Source: Deltaproteobacteria bacterium
Lineage (GTDB): Bacteria; Myxococcota_A; UBA9160; SMWR01
DNA: 64,000 bases
Direction of reading: 5' to 3'
NCBI GenBank assembly: GCA_002729515.1
Contig: PBYF01000091.1
Location: 1 to 64,000, forward strand
In this document: in pieces, positions 9,109 to 17,893 of the stretch
Numbering within the stretch: position 1 is the first letter of the stretch
How the letters are laid out: each line of letters starts with the position of its first letter
Notes under the pieces: model-generated
What the model was told of the DNA's origin: nothing
The model's input: the letters and a program-made list of their open reading frames with translations, nothing else
Databases searched by the model: none
Position numbers and translations under genes: made by a program

Positions 9109-9674
9109 GCGCTACCCGCCTGCTGCTTCTCGGCCCCCCCGGTGCTGGAAAGGGTACCCAGGCCGCACGCCTGGTGGCGCGCCTCGGTGTTCCCCAGATT
9201 TCGACCGGCGACATGCTTCGAGCAGCCGTGGCGGCCGGAACCGAGATGGGACGGCAGGCCCGCGCAGCGATGGAGAGCGGCGAACTCGTCAGTGACGACG
9301 TCGTGATCGGGGTGGCCCGCGAGCGCCTGGCCCAGAAGGATGCCCAGGAAGGTTTCGTGCTGGACGGCTTCCCGAGGACGGTGGTTCAGGCGGAGGCGCT
9401 CGACGCCATCCTCGAACAGACAGGGGTGAAGCTCGAGCGGTGCGTCGCGATCACCGTGGACGAGGAAGTCGTGGTCGCCCGTCTGTTGCGAAGGGCTGAG
9501 ATCGAAGGGCGGACCGATGACAAAGAGGATTCGATCCGCACCAGGATGTGCGTCTACCGTGAGCAGACCGAGCCACTGCTGGCCTACTACCGGGAGCGCG
9601 GTGTCCTCGCCGAGGTGAACGGGGAGGGCGGTATCGAAGAGGTTGCACTCCGCATCGAGGGAGGGCTGTCTTGA
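9105..9674 (+). CDS. adk: Adenylate kinase, short-LID form
   Basis: GTG start overlapping the secY stop. Interconverts ATP + AMP and 2 ADP. The P-loop GPPGAGKGTQ lies near residues 9-18, followed by STGDMLRAAV, VLDGFPRTVVQAEAL in the AMP/CORE region, and RTDDKEDSIRTRM. At 189 residues it is about 25 shorter than long-form Adk: the sequence passes from RRAEIEGRTDD straight into the next helix, so the LID domain, including any Cys4 zinc site, is replaced by a short loop as in the short-form family. Confidence 0.95.
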   Translation: MSATRLLLLGPPGAGKGTQAARLVARLGVPQISTGDMLRAAVAAGTEMGRQARAAMESGELVSDDVVIGVARERLAQKDAQEGFVLDGFPRTVVQAEALDAILEQTGVKLERCVAITVDEEVVVARLLRRAEIEGRTDDKEDSIRTRMCVYREQTEPLLAYYRERGVLAEVNGEGGIEEVALRIEGGLS

Positions 9675-10465
9675 AGCTCTCCTACGGTCAGAAGATTCCG
9701 ATCAAGACCCGTTCCGAGATCGACCGGATGCGCGAGGCGGGCCGGCACGTGGCCGAGATCCTGGTGGAGCTGCGCGATCGGGTGCGCCCCGGCGTGGGCA
9801 CGGAAGAACTGGATCGCTACGCTCGCAAGCTGATCCGGGAGCGCGGTCTGACCTCGTCCTTCCTCGGCTACGGGCCCTATGGTCTCCCGGCGTATCCCGC
9901 TGTCCTCTGCGTTTCGGTGAACGAGGAGATCGTGCACGGCATTCCGGGCGGCCGCGTCATTCGGGAAGGCGATATCGTGAGCCTGGATTTCGGGGTTTCT
10001 GTAGAGGGCTGGCATGGCGACTCGGCGGTTACCGTCTGCGTGGGGGACGTGACCGAGGAGTGCAGGCACCTCGTCGAGGTCACCCGCGAGTCCCTGGACA
10101 GGGCGATCAAGACGATGCGTTGCGGGCAGCGCCTATCCGACATCGGACACGCCGTGCAGGAATTCGTCGAGCCGGCGGGGTATTCTGTGGTGCGCGATTT
10201 CGCGGGGCACGGCATCGGCGCAGCCATGCACGAGCCCCCGTGGATTCCCAACTACGGCCCTCGCGGGCGTGGCCCGCGGCTCGTGCCGGGAATGGTATTC
10301 GCCATCGAGCCGATGGTAAATGCCGGGGCGCCGGATGTGGAGATCCTCGACGACGAGTGGACGGCGGTGACGGTCGACGGTGCCGCATCCGCTCATTTCG
10401 AACACACGATTCTTGTAACCGACGACGGCCCTGAGGTTCTGACCCAGGTGGCCGGATCCCATTGA
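9671..10465 (+). CDS. map: Methionine aminopeptidase, type I
   Basis: A TTG start overlaps the adk stop (TTGA), giving 264 residues. It removes N-terminal Met from new proteins in the cytoplasm. The five dinuclear metal ligands of the pita-bread fold can be placed: Asp in SLDFGV, Asp in WHGDSAVT, His in FAGHGIG, Glu in FAIEPM and Glu in AHFEHTI. The substrate His is in IVHGIPGG. Located, as in many bacteria, between adk and rpmJ, but with no infA after it. Confidence 0.95.
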   Translation: MKLSYGQKIPIKTRSEIDRMREAGRHVAEILVELRDRVRPGVGTEELDRYARKLIRERGLTSSFLGYGPYGLPAYPAVLCVSVNEEIVHGIPGGRVIREGDIVSLDFGVSVEGWHGDSAVTVCVGDVTEECRHLVEVTRESLDRAIKTMRCGQRLSDIGHAVQEFVEPAGYSVVRDFAGHGIGAAMHEPPWIPNYGPRGRGPRLVPGMVFAIEPMVNAGAPDVEILDDEWTAVTVDGAASAHFEHTILVTDDGPEVLTQVAGSH

Positions 10466-10484
10466 GGCGCTGGAGGATTAGATC

Positions 10485-10598
10485 GTGAAGGTGAGATCTT
10501 CGGTACGCCGGATGTGCGACAAGTGCCGGATCGTCAAGCGCCGGGGTGTGGTGCGCGTGCTCTGCGACAACCCCAAGCACAAGCAGCGTCAGGGCTGA
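10485..10598 (+). CDS. rpmJ: 50S ribosomal protein L36 (bL36), zinc type
   Basis: A 37-codon gene starting GTG after TGGAGGATTAGATC, product beginning [20 protein letters not shown] and ending in NPKHKQRQG. The C-x2-C, later C and H arrangement ([13 protein letters not shown]) is the zinc ribbon of the Zn-binding L36 form. Located between map and rpsM in the canonical order, minus infA. Confidence 0.93.
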   Translation: MKVRSSVRRMCDKCRIVKRRGVVRVLCDNPKHKQRQG

Positions 10599-10608
10599 GG
10601 AGGCAGGA

Positions 10609-10992
10609 ATGGCCCGTATTGCAGGCATCGATCTCCCGCGGAACAAGCGGCTCGATATTTCACTGACCTACATCTACGGGATCGGACGCAGATCCGCGGC
10701 GCAGATTTGTGATAAGGCGGGAATCGAAGGGGGCTCTTCGACCGAGACGCTCTCCGAAGACGAGGTGGTGCGCCTGCGGGAGATCATCGAGCGGGAATAC
10801 AAGGTCGAGGGCGACGTTCGGCGCAGTACGTCGCAAAACGTCAAGATGCTCATGGACATCGGCTGCTACCGCGGGCTGCGACACCGCAGAGGCCTCCCGG
10901 TGCGCGGGCAGCGGACGCATACGAATGCCCGGACGCGGAAGGGCCCCAAGAAGACGGTCGCGGGCAAGAAGAAGACGCTGACCAAGAAGTAG
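10609..10992 (+). CDS. rpsM: 30S ribosomal protein S13 (uS13)
   Basis: ATG at 10609 after GAGGAGGCAGGA. 127 residues starting [19 protein letters not shown], with the helix-hairpin-helix [19 protein letters not shown] and the C-terminal [21 protein letters not shown]13 forms the head intersubunit bridge and touches P-site tRNA. The lysine-rich tail KKTLTKK is normal for the family. Confidence 0.97.
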   Translation: MARIAGIDLPRNKRLDISLTYIYGIGRRSAAQICDKAGIEGGSSTETLSEDEVVRLREIIEREYKVEGDVRRSTSQNVKMLMDIGCYRGLRHRRGLPVRGQRTHTNARTRKGPKKTVAGKKKTLTKK

Positions 10993-11001
10993 GGAGTTTT
11001 G

Positions 11002-11382
11002 ATGAAGAAGGGCGGCCGGAAAAAGGTCAAAAAGAACGTCCAGTCGGGCATTGCACACATCCACTCGACGTTCAACAATACGATGATCACCATCACCGAT
11101 GTGGCGGGCAACGCCCTGTGTTGGACGACGGCCGGTGCACAGGGTTTCCGCGGCTCGCGCAAATCGACTCCGTTCGCCGCTCAGATGGCGGCCGAGGAAT
11201 GCGCCAAGAAGGCGATGGAACACGGCATTCGCCAGCTTTCGGTACACGTCAAAGGTCCGGGCTCTGGCCGCGAATCCGCGGTCAGGGCTCTCCAGGCGGC
11301 GGGTATCCGCGTCACGCTGATCCGTGACGTGACCCCGGTGCCCCACAACGGTTGTCGCCCGCCCAAGCGGCGGCGGGTCTAG
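11002..11382 (+). CDS. rpsK: 30S ribosomal protein S11 (uS11)
   Basis: 126 residues from the ATG at 11002 (TTG one codon earlier is possible), after AGGGAG. Family motifs are [55 protein letters not shown] and the C-terminal [19 protein letters not shown]11 belongs to the platform near the E site. Confidence 0.97.
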   Translation: MKKGGRKKVKKNVQSGIAHIHSTFNNTMITITDVAGNALCWTTAGAQGFRGSRKSTPFAAQMAAEECAKKAMEHGIRQLSVHVKGPGSGRESAVRALQAAGIRVTLIRDVTPVPHNGCRPPKRRRV

Positions 11383-11392
11383 GGGATACGAG

Positions 11393-12019
11393 ATGGCCAG
11401 ATACACCTCAGCGGCCTGCCGGCTCTGCCGGCGTGAGGGCGCCAAGCTCTTTCTGAAGGGCGACCGCTGCTTTAGTCCCAAATGCGGTGTGGAGCGTCGG
11501 GCATACCCGCCGGGACAGCACGGCCAAGGGCGCACCCGTTTTTCGGATTATGGCGTCCAGCTCCGGGAGAAGCAGAAAGTCAAGCGGATGTACGGACTGC
11601 TGGAGAAGCAGTTTCTCGGCACGATGAATCGCGCATCGCGCATGAAGGGGCGGGCGGGCGAGAACCTGCTCATGCTGCTCGAGCGGCGGTTGGACAACGT
11701 GGTCTTTCGCCTGGGCTTCGCGACCTCTCGTGCCGAAGCCCGGCAACTCGTGCGTCACGGTCACTTCACGGTGAACGGCTGCAAGGCAGTCACGCCGTCG
11801 ATGCACCTCCGTGAGGGGGCGAAGGTCGAGTTGAGGGAGAAGTCAAGAAAGGTCGCGCGAATCATCGGTGCGCTCGAGGCCCTCGAGGGCAAGAGCGTTC
11901 CGCAGTGGCTCGAGATCGATAAGGGCGCGTTTTCCGGCGTCATCAAATCGCTGCCTGCCCGCGAGGACATTACGCTGCCGATCCAGGAGCAGCTCATCGT
12001 CGAGCTCTACTCGCGCTAG
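11393..12019 (+). CDS. rpsD: 30S ribosomal protein S4 (uS4), zinc-binding form
   Basis: 208 residues. The N-terminal CRLC and DRCFSPKC pairs form the four-Cys zinc site of the C+ S4 type. The S4 RNA-binding domain carries [32 protein letters not shown] and [10 protein letters not shown]4 nucleates 30S assembly and in E. coli represses the alpha operon. Here it sits between rpsK and rpoA, the usual order. Confidence 0.97.
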   Translation: MARYTSAACRLCRREGAKLFLKGDRCFSPKCGVERRAYPPGQHGQGRTRFSDYGVQLREKQKVKRMYGLLEKQFLGTMNRASRMKGRAGENLLMLLERRLDNVVFRLGFATSRAEARQLVRHGHFTVNGCKAVTPSMHLREGAKVELREKSRKVARIIGALEALEGKSVPQWLEIDKGAFSGVIKSLPAREDITLPIQEQLIVELYSR

Positions 12020-12042
12020 TAGTCGACAGGGGGAATACTGAG

Positions 12043-13065
12043 ATGGATCAGGATCATATCGCCAAGAACTGGCGGGAGCTCATCCGGCCCCGCGATATCG
12101 AGTCGGACGCAGAGCCCTCCGAGACCTATTGGAGGTTCGCCTGCGAACCGCTCGAGCGGGGCTTTGGTGTCACACTCGGAAACGCTCTTCGGCGCGTGCT
12201 GCTCTCGTCGCTTCAGGGTGCGGCGATCATCGCCGTGAGAGTGGACGGAGTGCTCCACGAGTTCTCCACCATCCCGGGTGTGATGGAGGACGTGAGCGAC
12301 GTCGTATTGAACCTCAAGGAAGTCCGGTTGCGTCTCCACGGCGAGGGACCGAAGACGCTTCGCGTCCACAAGAAGGGGGAGGGTGTGCTGACCGCTGGCG
12401 ATCTTGCCCTGGACGATTCCTCGGTCGAGGTCGTGAACGCCGATCACAAGATCGCCACGCTGGCGCCGGAGGCCAGTATCGAGATGGAGCTGACGGTCGG
12501 CACCGGGAAGGGCTACCTCCCGGCGGAGAAAAACAAGACCGAAGAGATGCCGATTGGAACCGTTCCGATCGATGCGATTTTCTCGCCGGTCCGGAAGATC
12601 AACTACACGGTGACGCCTGCCCGGGTCGGTCGCGAGACCGACTTCGACCGCCTGAACTTCGAGGTCTGGACCGATGGCACAGTGACGCCGGCCGATGCCG
12701 TGGGCTACGCCGCGAAGATCCTGAAGGAGCAGCTCAATATCTTCATCGGCTTCGACGAGCCTGCGGAGACGCTGCAGTCCGTTCACGAGGAGCCGCGACC
12801 GCTCAACCCGAACCTTTTCCGGTCTGTGGACGAGCTCGAGCTGTCGGTGCGTTCGGCCAACTGCCTACAGAACGCCAACATCCGATTCATCGGCGAACTG
12901 GTGCAGCGCAGCGAGTCCGAAATGCTGAAAACGAAAAACTTCGGGCGCAAGTCCCTGAACGAGATCAAGGCGGTTCTGACCTCCATGGGTCTCGAACTCG
13001 GAATGGCGATGGACAGCTTTCCGGATCGCGCCGAGATCGAGCGCATTCGGGAGCGTGAGGCGTAG
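12043..13065 (+). CDS. rpoA: DNA-directed RNA polymerase subunit alpha
   Basis: 340 residues. The dimerising N-terminal domain (to about residue 235) has [20 protein letters not shown] and [20 protein letters not shown]. After a short linker, the C-terminal domain (about 255-325) has [20 protein letters not shown] and [17 protein letters not shown], which bind UP elements and activators. Start ATG follows GGGGGAATACTGAG. The gene precedes rplQ as in most bacteria. Confidence 0.97.
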   Translation: MDQDHIAKNWRELIRPRDIESDAEPSETYWRFACEPLERGFGVTLGNALRRVLLSSLQGAAIIAVRVDGVLHEFSTIPGVMEDVSDVVLNLKEVRLRLHGEGPKTLRVHKKGEGVLTAGDLALDDSSVEVVNADHKIATLAPEASIEMELTVGTGKGYLPAEKNKTEEMPIGTVPIDAIFSPVRKINYTVTPARVGRETDFDRLNFEVWTDGTVTPADAVGYAAKILKEQLNIFIGFDEPAETLQSVHEEPRPLNPNLFRSVDELELSVRSANCLQNANIRFIGELVQRSESEMLKTKNFGRKSLNEIKAVLTSMGLELGMAMDSFPDRAEIERIREREA

Positions 13066-13067
13066 CG

Positions 13068-13631
13068 ATGCGCCACCGCGCACGCACGCGCAAGCTCGGG
13101 CGCACCAGCGCGCACCGGAAGGCGATGTACCGCAACATGGTTACGTCGCTGTTGGAGCACGAACGCATCGAAACCACGGATGCAAAGGCGAAGGAGGTTC
13201 GTCGCATCGCCGAGCGTATGATCACGCTTGGCAAGCGTGGGGACCTGCACGCGCGGCGCCAGGCCCTGAGGGTGATTCGGAGCCGAGACGTGGCCGCGAA
13301 GGTCTTCGACGACCTCGCCGAGCGCTATCGCGAGCGTCCGGGTGGCTATACCCGGGTACTGAAACTGCGGACCCGACCCGGCGACGCCGCGTCGCTGTCG
13401 CTGGTAGAGCTCATCGAGGGGGTCGCGACACCGGTCGCCGAACCCGAGAAGCGCGCGCGCAGGAAGGCGAAGCGCGCTGAGCCGGCCGAGGCGGAGAAAG
13501 CGGCGAAGAAGAAGGGATCCACCGGGAAGACCGGCCCGAAGGCCGCCGCGAAGAAGACTTCCGCCCGGAAGGCCACCTCGAAGAAGACACCCGTGCAACA
13601 GAAGAAGACGAGGAAGAAGAGCGGCGGCTAG
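13068..13631 (+). CDS. rplQ: 50S ribosomal protein L17 (bL17) with long basic tail
   Basis: The first 120 or so residues are ordinary L17: [36 protein letters not shown] and [20 protein letters not shown]. The remaining ~60 residues, after [13 protein letters not shown], are an Ala/Lys/Thr-rich low-complexity tail ([20 protein letters not shown]), so the protein is 187 residues against the usual 115-130. Such tails occur in some high-GC lineages. Its function is unknown and it resembles histone H1-like DNA- or RNA-binding tails. Confidence 0.95.
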   Translation: MRHRARTRKLGRTSAHRKAMYRNMVTSLLEHERIETTDAKAKEVRRIAERMITLGKRGDLHARRQALRVIRSRDVAAKVFDDLAERYRERPGGYTRVLKLRTRPGDAASLSLVELIEGVATPVAEPEKRARRKAKRAEPAEAEKAAKKKGSTGKTGPKAAAKKTSARKATSKKTPVQQKKTRKKSGG

Positions 13632-13652
13632 AGACCCGCACGGGGAGAGTCG

Positions 13653-14198
13653 ATGGGGCGCGACGTGGGGGTGTGGGTCGTAGCTCTGGCGGCCGCCGGA
13701 GCGGCCGCATTTGCCCTGTTGATGGGGGGCGATACACCCGACCCGGTCGGTCGTGGGACGCCCGCTCCGGACTTTACGCTCTCGCGTCTCTCGGATGGGA
13801 CACCTGTCCGCCTCGAGGATCTGCGCGGCCGTGTGGTGCTGGTGAACTTCTGGGCGACGTGGTGTGAACCCTGCGAGGCCGAGATGCCGGCGATGCAGCG
13901 GCTGCACGCCCAGCTCGAAGGCTCGGATTTCGAGCTGCTGGCAATTTCCGTGGATGACGAGGTGCCCGCCGTGCGCGCGTTTCGGGAGCGATTGGAGCTT
14001 CGCTTTCCGATCCTGCTCGATCCGGACGAACGGGTGGCGCGCCGCTACCAGACTTTCCGTTACCCCGAGTCGTTCCTCGTGGGTCCCGATGGGGTGATCG
14101 TCGAGCGGTACGTCGGCGGAAAGGAGTGGGACGCGTCGGCCTACGTAGCGCGCATTCGACGCCTGATGGCCGGAGGGGTACCTTCATCGGCGGGTTGA
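13653..14198 (+). CDS. TlpA/ResA-like membrane-anchored thiol-disulfide oxidoreductase
   Basis: 181 residues. An N-terminal membrane anchor (about residues 7-24) is followed by a thioredoxin fold of the TlpA/AhpC-like family. [15 protein letters not shown] contains the redox motif with Cys71 and Cys74, and the cis-Pro is in [11 protein letters not shown] near residue 146. It probably acts at the periplasmic face in cytochrome c or disulfide maturation, but no cytochrome genes are nearby. Start ATG after GGGGAGAG. It begins the run of genes after the ribosomal superoperon. Confidence 0.88.
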   Translation: MGRDVGVWVVALAAAGAAAFALLMGGDTPDPVGRGTPAPDFTLSRLSDGTPVRLEDLRGRVVLVNFWATWCEPCEAEMPAMQRLHAQLEGSDFELLAISVDDEVPAVRAFRERLELRFPILLDPDERVARRYQTFRYPESFLVGPDGVIVERYVGGKEWDASAYVARIRRLMAGGVPSSAG

Positions 14199-14208
14199 GG
14201 GGGGAGGC

Positions 14209-14505
14209 GTGAGGGCGATCGGCTTTGCTCTGGCCGCGGCGGTTGCCACCGTACTGGGGGCGGCGGCACTCGACGCGGATACGGGACTTGCCCGTTGGGA
14301 ACACCTGCGCGGTGAACTCGCCGATGCACGCGGCCGCATTGCGGACCTCCGCACCGAGGTCGAGGGGCTCGAGCGCGAGGCCGGGCTGCTCGAGGGCGAT
14401 CCCTTTGCCCTCGAACGGGCGATTCGGGAGGAACTCGAACTCGTACGCCCGGGACAGCAGCTGATCCGACTCGGTGGAGGCACTTCAAGTGCCTGGAAAC
14501 TTTGA
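14209..14505 (+). CDS. Septum formation initiator (FtsB/DivIC-like)
   Basis: A 98-residue protein starting at GTG after GGGGGAGGC. One N-terminal membrane segment (about 3-20) is followed by a heptad-type coiled coil (LRGELADARGRIADLRTEVE) and a short tail with DPFALERAIREELELVRPGQ, which is the FtsB/DivIC pattern. These proteins join FtsL and FtsQ in the divisome. Family membership rests on architecture and the REEL..VRPGQ tail. Confidence 0.75.
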   Translation: MRAIGFALAAAVATVLGAAALDADTGLARWEHLRGELADARGRIADLRTEVEGLEREAGLLEGDPFALERAIREELELVRPGQQLIRLGGGTSSAWKL

Positions 14506-14538
14506 CGTTTCGTCCTTTTCGGGCGATGCTCCCGCGAG

Positions 14539-16275
14539 ATGAAGGAGAGGCTTCTCGAACGGCTGCGCTTGGCGATTCGCCAACTGCTCGACGCGGCGGG
14601 CGACTCGGGTCCGCTTCCGGAATTTGCGCTCGATGTTCCGAAGCGTGCGGACCACGGCGATTTCGCTTGTAACGCCGCCATGCTGGTTGCCAAGCGGTTG
14701 CGGGAGCCGCCCCGGGCGATCGCCGAACGGCTCGCTGCCGAGCTCGGCGAAGCGGGTGGGCTCGTAGCGCGCAGCGAGATCGCGGGACCGGGCTTCCTGA
14801 ACCTGTGGCTGGCGGAGAGCCGCTGGCAGGACCTGATGCGCCTCGTGCTGGAACTCGGAGCGGAATTCGGCCGTTCCGCGTCCGCTGGCGGACAGCGCGT
14901 TCAAGTCGAGTTCGTCTCTGCCAACCCCACCGGTCCGTTGACCCTCGGCCACGGTCGCCAGGCCGTGATCGGCGACGTGCTCGCGCGTTTGTTGGACGCA
15001 ACGGGTCACGAGGTCACGCGGGAGTACTACTTCAACAACGGCGGACGCCAGATGCGGGTGCTCGGAGACTCCGTCCACGCTCGCATGCTCGAGCGCCTGG
15101 GCCGGGCTGCTGCCCCCCCGCTCGAAGCTTTCGATGCCGACGAGGCGGACTGGTCCACGGAGATCGACGGTCTGCCGGTGCTCTTCCCCCGCGATGGCTA
15201 CCAGGGGGCTTATATCGCCGACCTGGCCGATGAGGTCTTTCGCGAGCACGGCGTTGACCTCGCCGAGCGCGAGGACGCATCGGATTTCTGCCGCCAACAC
15301 GCCGAGACCCGGATCTTCGAAAACATTCGCGTCAGCCTCGCCGATCTCGGCGTCACCTTCGACGTCTTCTCGAACGAGATGGACCTCTACAGCGAGGGCC
15401 ACATCGAGCAGACGCTCGCCGATCTGCGGGCCGCTGACCTGGTCTGCGACGCGGACGGTGCCGTTTGGCTCCGGGCTTCGACGCTTGGCCTCGAACGCGA
15501 CCGTGTGCTCGTGAAGAGCAATGGCGATCCGACCTACCTGCTACCGGATATTGCCTATCACCGCCAGAAGTTCCGGCGCGGTTTCGAGCGGATAATCGAC
15601 GTGCAGGGCGCGGACCACATCGACCAGTTTCCCTACGTGCGCGCAGCGGCAGAGGCCCTGGGTGTGCCGGAGCACGCTATCGAATTGCTGATGCACCAGT
15701 TCGTGACGCTGACGCGCGCGGGCGAGCAGGTGAAGCAGTCGACGCGCCGAGCGACCTACGTCACCGTCGACGAGCTTCTCGCCGATGTCGGATGCGACGT
15801 ATTCCGTTTCTTCATGATCCAGCGGAAGGCAGAGGCCCACCTCGACTTCGACCTCGACCTCGCCAAAGAGACCGACTGGAAGAAGAATCCCGCCTACTAC
15901 GTTCAGTACGCTCACGCCCGCACGCACGGCATCGAGCGGCAGGCGCGGGAGCAGGGTGTGGCGATGCCGGACGCGGCGACGGTGGATGCGGCGGCGTTGG
16001 CACTCCCGGAGGAGATCGAAATTCTCAAGAAAATCGCGGAGTTCCCGGATGTGATCGAGCGAGCTGCCGAGAGCCGGGAGCCGCACCACGTCGCCTACTA
16101 CGCCCGCGAGGTGGCCGGCCTGTGGAACCCGTACGTGCAGGACCGCACCCGTCATCGCGTGCTGTCGGATGATCCGGCCGTCACGAGTGCCCGACTCGGT
16201 CTGACGCTCGCCGTGCGCGCGGTGTTAGCGAGTGCACTCGGGTTGCTCGGCGTCGCGGCACCGGAGCGGATGTGA
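14539..16275 (+). CDS. argS: Arginyl-tRNA synthetase
   Basis: 578 residues, class I synthetase charging tRNA-Arg. The N-terminal Add-1 domain is followed by the catalytic core: VEFVSANPTGPLTLGHGRQA contains the HIGH-equivalent GHGR, and the KMSKS-equivalent loop is GEQVKQSTRRATYVTVDELL. The C-terminal DALR anticodon domain ends TSARLGLTLAVRAVLASALG. The gene ends at the start of the 56-bp tandem repeat. Confidence 0.96.
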   Translation: MKERLLERLRLAIRQLLDAAGDSGPLPEFALDVPKRADHGDFACNAAMLVAKRLREPPRAIAERLAAELGEAGGLVARSEIAGPGFLNLWLAESRWQDLMRLVLELGAEFGRSASAGGQRVQVEFVSANPTGPLTLGHGRQAVIGDVLARLLDATGHEVTREYYFNNGGRQMRVLGDSVHARMLERLGRAAAPPLEAFDADEADWSTEIDGLPVLFPRDGYQGAYIADLADEVFREHGVDLAEREDASDFCRQHAETRIFENIRVSLADLGVTFDVFSNEMDLYSEGHIEQTLADLRAADLVCDADGAVWLRASTLGLERDRVLVKSNGDPTYLLPDIAYHRQKFRRGFERIIDVQGADHIDQFPYVRAAAEALGVPEHAIELLMHQFVTLTRAGEQVKQSTRRATYVTVDELLADVGCDVFRFFMIQRKAEAHLDFDLDLAKETDWKKNPAYYVQYAHARTHGIERQAREQGVAMPDAATVDAAALALPEEIEILKKIAEFPDVIERAAESREPHHVAYYAREVAGLWNPYVQDRTRHRVLSDDPAVTSARLGLTLAVRAVLASALGLLGVAAPERM

Positions 16276-16280
16276 AGGCC

Positions 16281-16461
16281 GCACGCGGTCCCGTCCGCCC
16301 GCTGCACTGGCGCGGACGTGACGGCCGCATGCAGGCGCACGCGGTCCCGTCCGCCCGCGGCACTGGCGCGGACGTGACGGCCGCATGCAGGCGCACGCGG
16401 TCCCGTCCGCCCGCGGCACTGGCGCGGACGTGACGGCCGCACGCAGGCGCACGCGGTCCCG
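16281..16461 (+). repeat. 56-bp tandem repeat (three copies plus part)
   Basis: Copies start at 16281, 16337 and 16393, each opening GCACGCGGTCCCGTCCGCCC, with a fourth partial copy from 16449 that diverges after 13 bases. Copies differ at one or two positions. The first copy lies just behind argS and the last ones run into the coding sequence of the SPOR gene. Copies 1 and 2 each end with CATGCAGG, giving candidate start codons at 16329 and 16385. Because 56 is not a multiple of 3, these fall in different frames. Confidence 0.95.
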
Positions 16462-16993
16462 CTCACCGGGCTGGGCGGCGGTGGCGCTCGTGCTCGTGGC
16501 GCTGCCCGGCTTCGCACTTGGCCTCATCGCGGGGATCATTTGGGAGGAGCCTTCGCTCGTGGCGCGGCATTTGCTCGGACGGACGACCGACGTGGTGTGG
16601 CACGCTTCCGCGGGAGACGAGGCCGCGTCCGAACCGCTGCCCGACGTCGCGGCACTGCCCGATCGGGCGCCCGACCCTTTGACTCCGGCCCGCCCGGCGC
16701 CGAGTGTGACGCGGATGCGGCCGGAGGTGCTGACGCCCGGGGGAGCGGCGGGTCGGTTCGCGGTGCAGGTGGGTGCCTTTGTGGAGGGCGGTGCGGCGAA
16801 CCGGCTGGCCGACTCGCTGCGCGCCAAGGGCTACGAGGTCTATGTCTCGCCGGGTGCCGGAGCCGGTGACGCGCGGTGGCGAGTGAGGGTGGGTCCGCTC
16901 GATACGCGCGAGGACGCCGAGCGCTCTGCGAAGCGGCTCAAGGCGGAAGAGAAGCTGCCGACCTGGATTCTGGATGAGAATGGCAGCGGGTAG
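16385..16993 (+). CDS. SPOR-domain cell division / peptidoglycan-binding protein
   Basis: 202 residues from the ATG at 16385. The first 30 residues come from the tandem repeat and are probably a cytoplasmic Arg-rich stretch. A membrane segment follows (about 33-55, WAAVALVLVALPGFALGLIA), then a Pro/Ala-rich linker, then a C-terminal SPOR domain from about residue 122 (GGRFAVQVGAFVEGG-like start, WRVRVGPLDTREDAERSAKR). SPOR domains bind glycan strands lacking stem peptides at division sites. The start is uncertain because of the repeat. Confidence 0.8.
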   Translation: MQAHAVPSARGTGADVTAARRRTRSRSPGWAAVALVLVALPGFALGLIAGIIWEEPSLVARHLLGRTTDVVWHASAGDEAASEPLPDVAALPDRAPDPLTPARPAPSVTRMRPEVLTPGGAAGRFAVQVGAFVEGGAANRLADSLRAKGYEVYVSPGAGAGDARWRVRVGPLDTREDAERSAKRLKAEEKLPTWILDENGSG

Positions 16994-17008
16994 CTGCGGG
17001 TGGCGAGG

Positions 17009-17893
17009 ATGAAGCGTTGGGCGATTGTCGGCTGCCGCGGCCAGCTCGGAACAGCGCTCGGGCGGCAGCTTGCCGGGTGTGGGGATGCGCAGGTCGTGGC
17101 GGCGGTGGATTTGCCGGAACTGGACGCCTCGGATGCCGGGGCGGTGAGAGGTCTCTTCGAGGGTTTGCGCGCCGACGTGGTGGTGAATAGCGCCGCCTTT
17201 ACCCACGTAGATCGCTGCGAGCGGGAGCCCGCGGAGGCCCGGCGTGCCAACGCCTTCGCTCCGGGGCTCCTGGCCGAGGCCTGTGGCCGAGCGCATTGTC
17301 AGCTGGTGCACGTCTCCACCGACTACGTCTTTGCGGGCGATGGTAAACGCCCGTATCGCGAAGACGATCCGGTGGCGCCCGCGTCGGTCTACGGCCGCAC
17401 CAAGCTGGAGGGTGAGGAGCGGGTCCGGGCGGTCTCGTCCGATTTCCTGGTCGTACGGACGAGCTGGCTTTTCGGCCGAGGGAGGAACTTTCTGGCGGCT
17501 ATCCTGGACCAGGCGTCGGCGCGGGAGCGGGGCGAGGGGTCGGGACCGCTGCGGGTGGTGGACGACCAGCGGGGACGGCCGACCTACGCCGAGGACCTGG
17601 CGGCCGGGATTCGCGAGTTGGTCGCGGGCGGCGCCACGGGACTCTTTCACCTGGCGGGCGGTGGCGAGGCCAGCTGGTGGGAACTGGCGCGTTACTGCCT
17701 CGACGTGGCCGGCCACGAGGCGCTCGAGGTGGAGCGCATCCAGAGCGGCGATCTGGTCGTCGACGCGCCGCGTCCCAGCTATTCGGTACTCGACTGCTCG
17801 AAGGCGGAGGGCCAGGGCGTGAGCCTGCGCGCGTGGCGAGAAGCGGTGTCGGCGTATCTGCGCTCGCCGGATTGGGCGGCGTCGGTATCGTGA
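17009..17893 (+). CDS. rmlD: dTDP-4-dehydrorhamnose reductase
   Basis: About 294 residues from the ATG at 17009 (GTG at 17000 is an alternative). It reduces dTDP-4-keto-L-rhamnose to dTDP-L-rhamnose with NAD(P)H. The Rossmann motif GCRGQLG near the N-terminus, the [18 protein letters not shown] block and the catalytic Tyr/Lys in [10 protein letters not shown] are visible. No other rhamnose pathway genes are adjacent, so it may work with rmlABC elsewhere. Stop overlaps the lepA start (GTGA). Confidence 0.88.
   Translation: MKRWAIVGCRGQLGTALGRQLAGCGDAQVVAAVDLPELDASDAGAVRGLFEGLRADVVVNSAAFTHVDRCEREPAEARRANAFAPGLLAEACGRAHCQLVHVSTDYVFAGDGKRPYREDDPVAPASVYGRTKLEGEERVRAVSSDFLVVRTSWLFGRGRNFLAAILDQASARERGEGSGPLRVVDDQRGRPTYAEDLAAGIRELVAGGATGLFHLAGGGEASWWELARYCLDVAGHEALEVERIQSGDLVVDAPRPSYSVLDCSKAEGQGVSLRAWREAVSAYLRSPDWAASVS

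Noticed and set aside
16281-16461. Tandem repeat considered as a CRISPR array
   Set aside because: Units follow each other directly without variable spacers and the repeat is 56 bases long. No cas genes are present.
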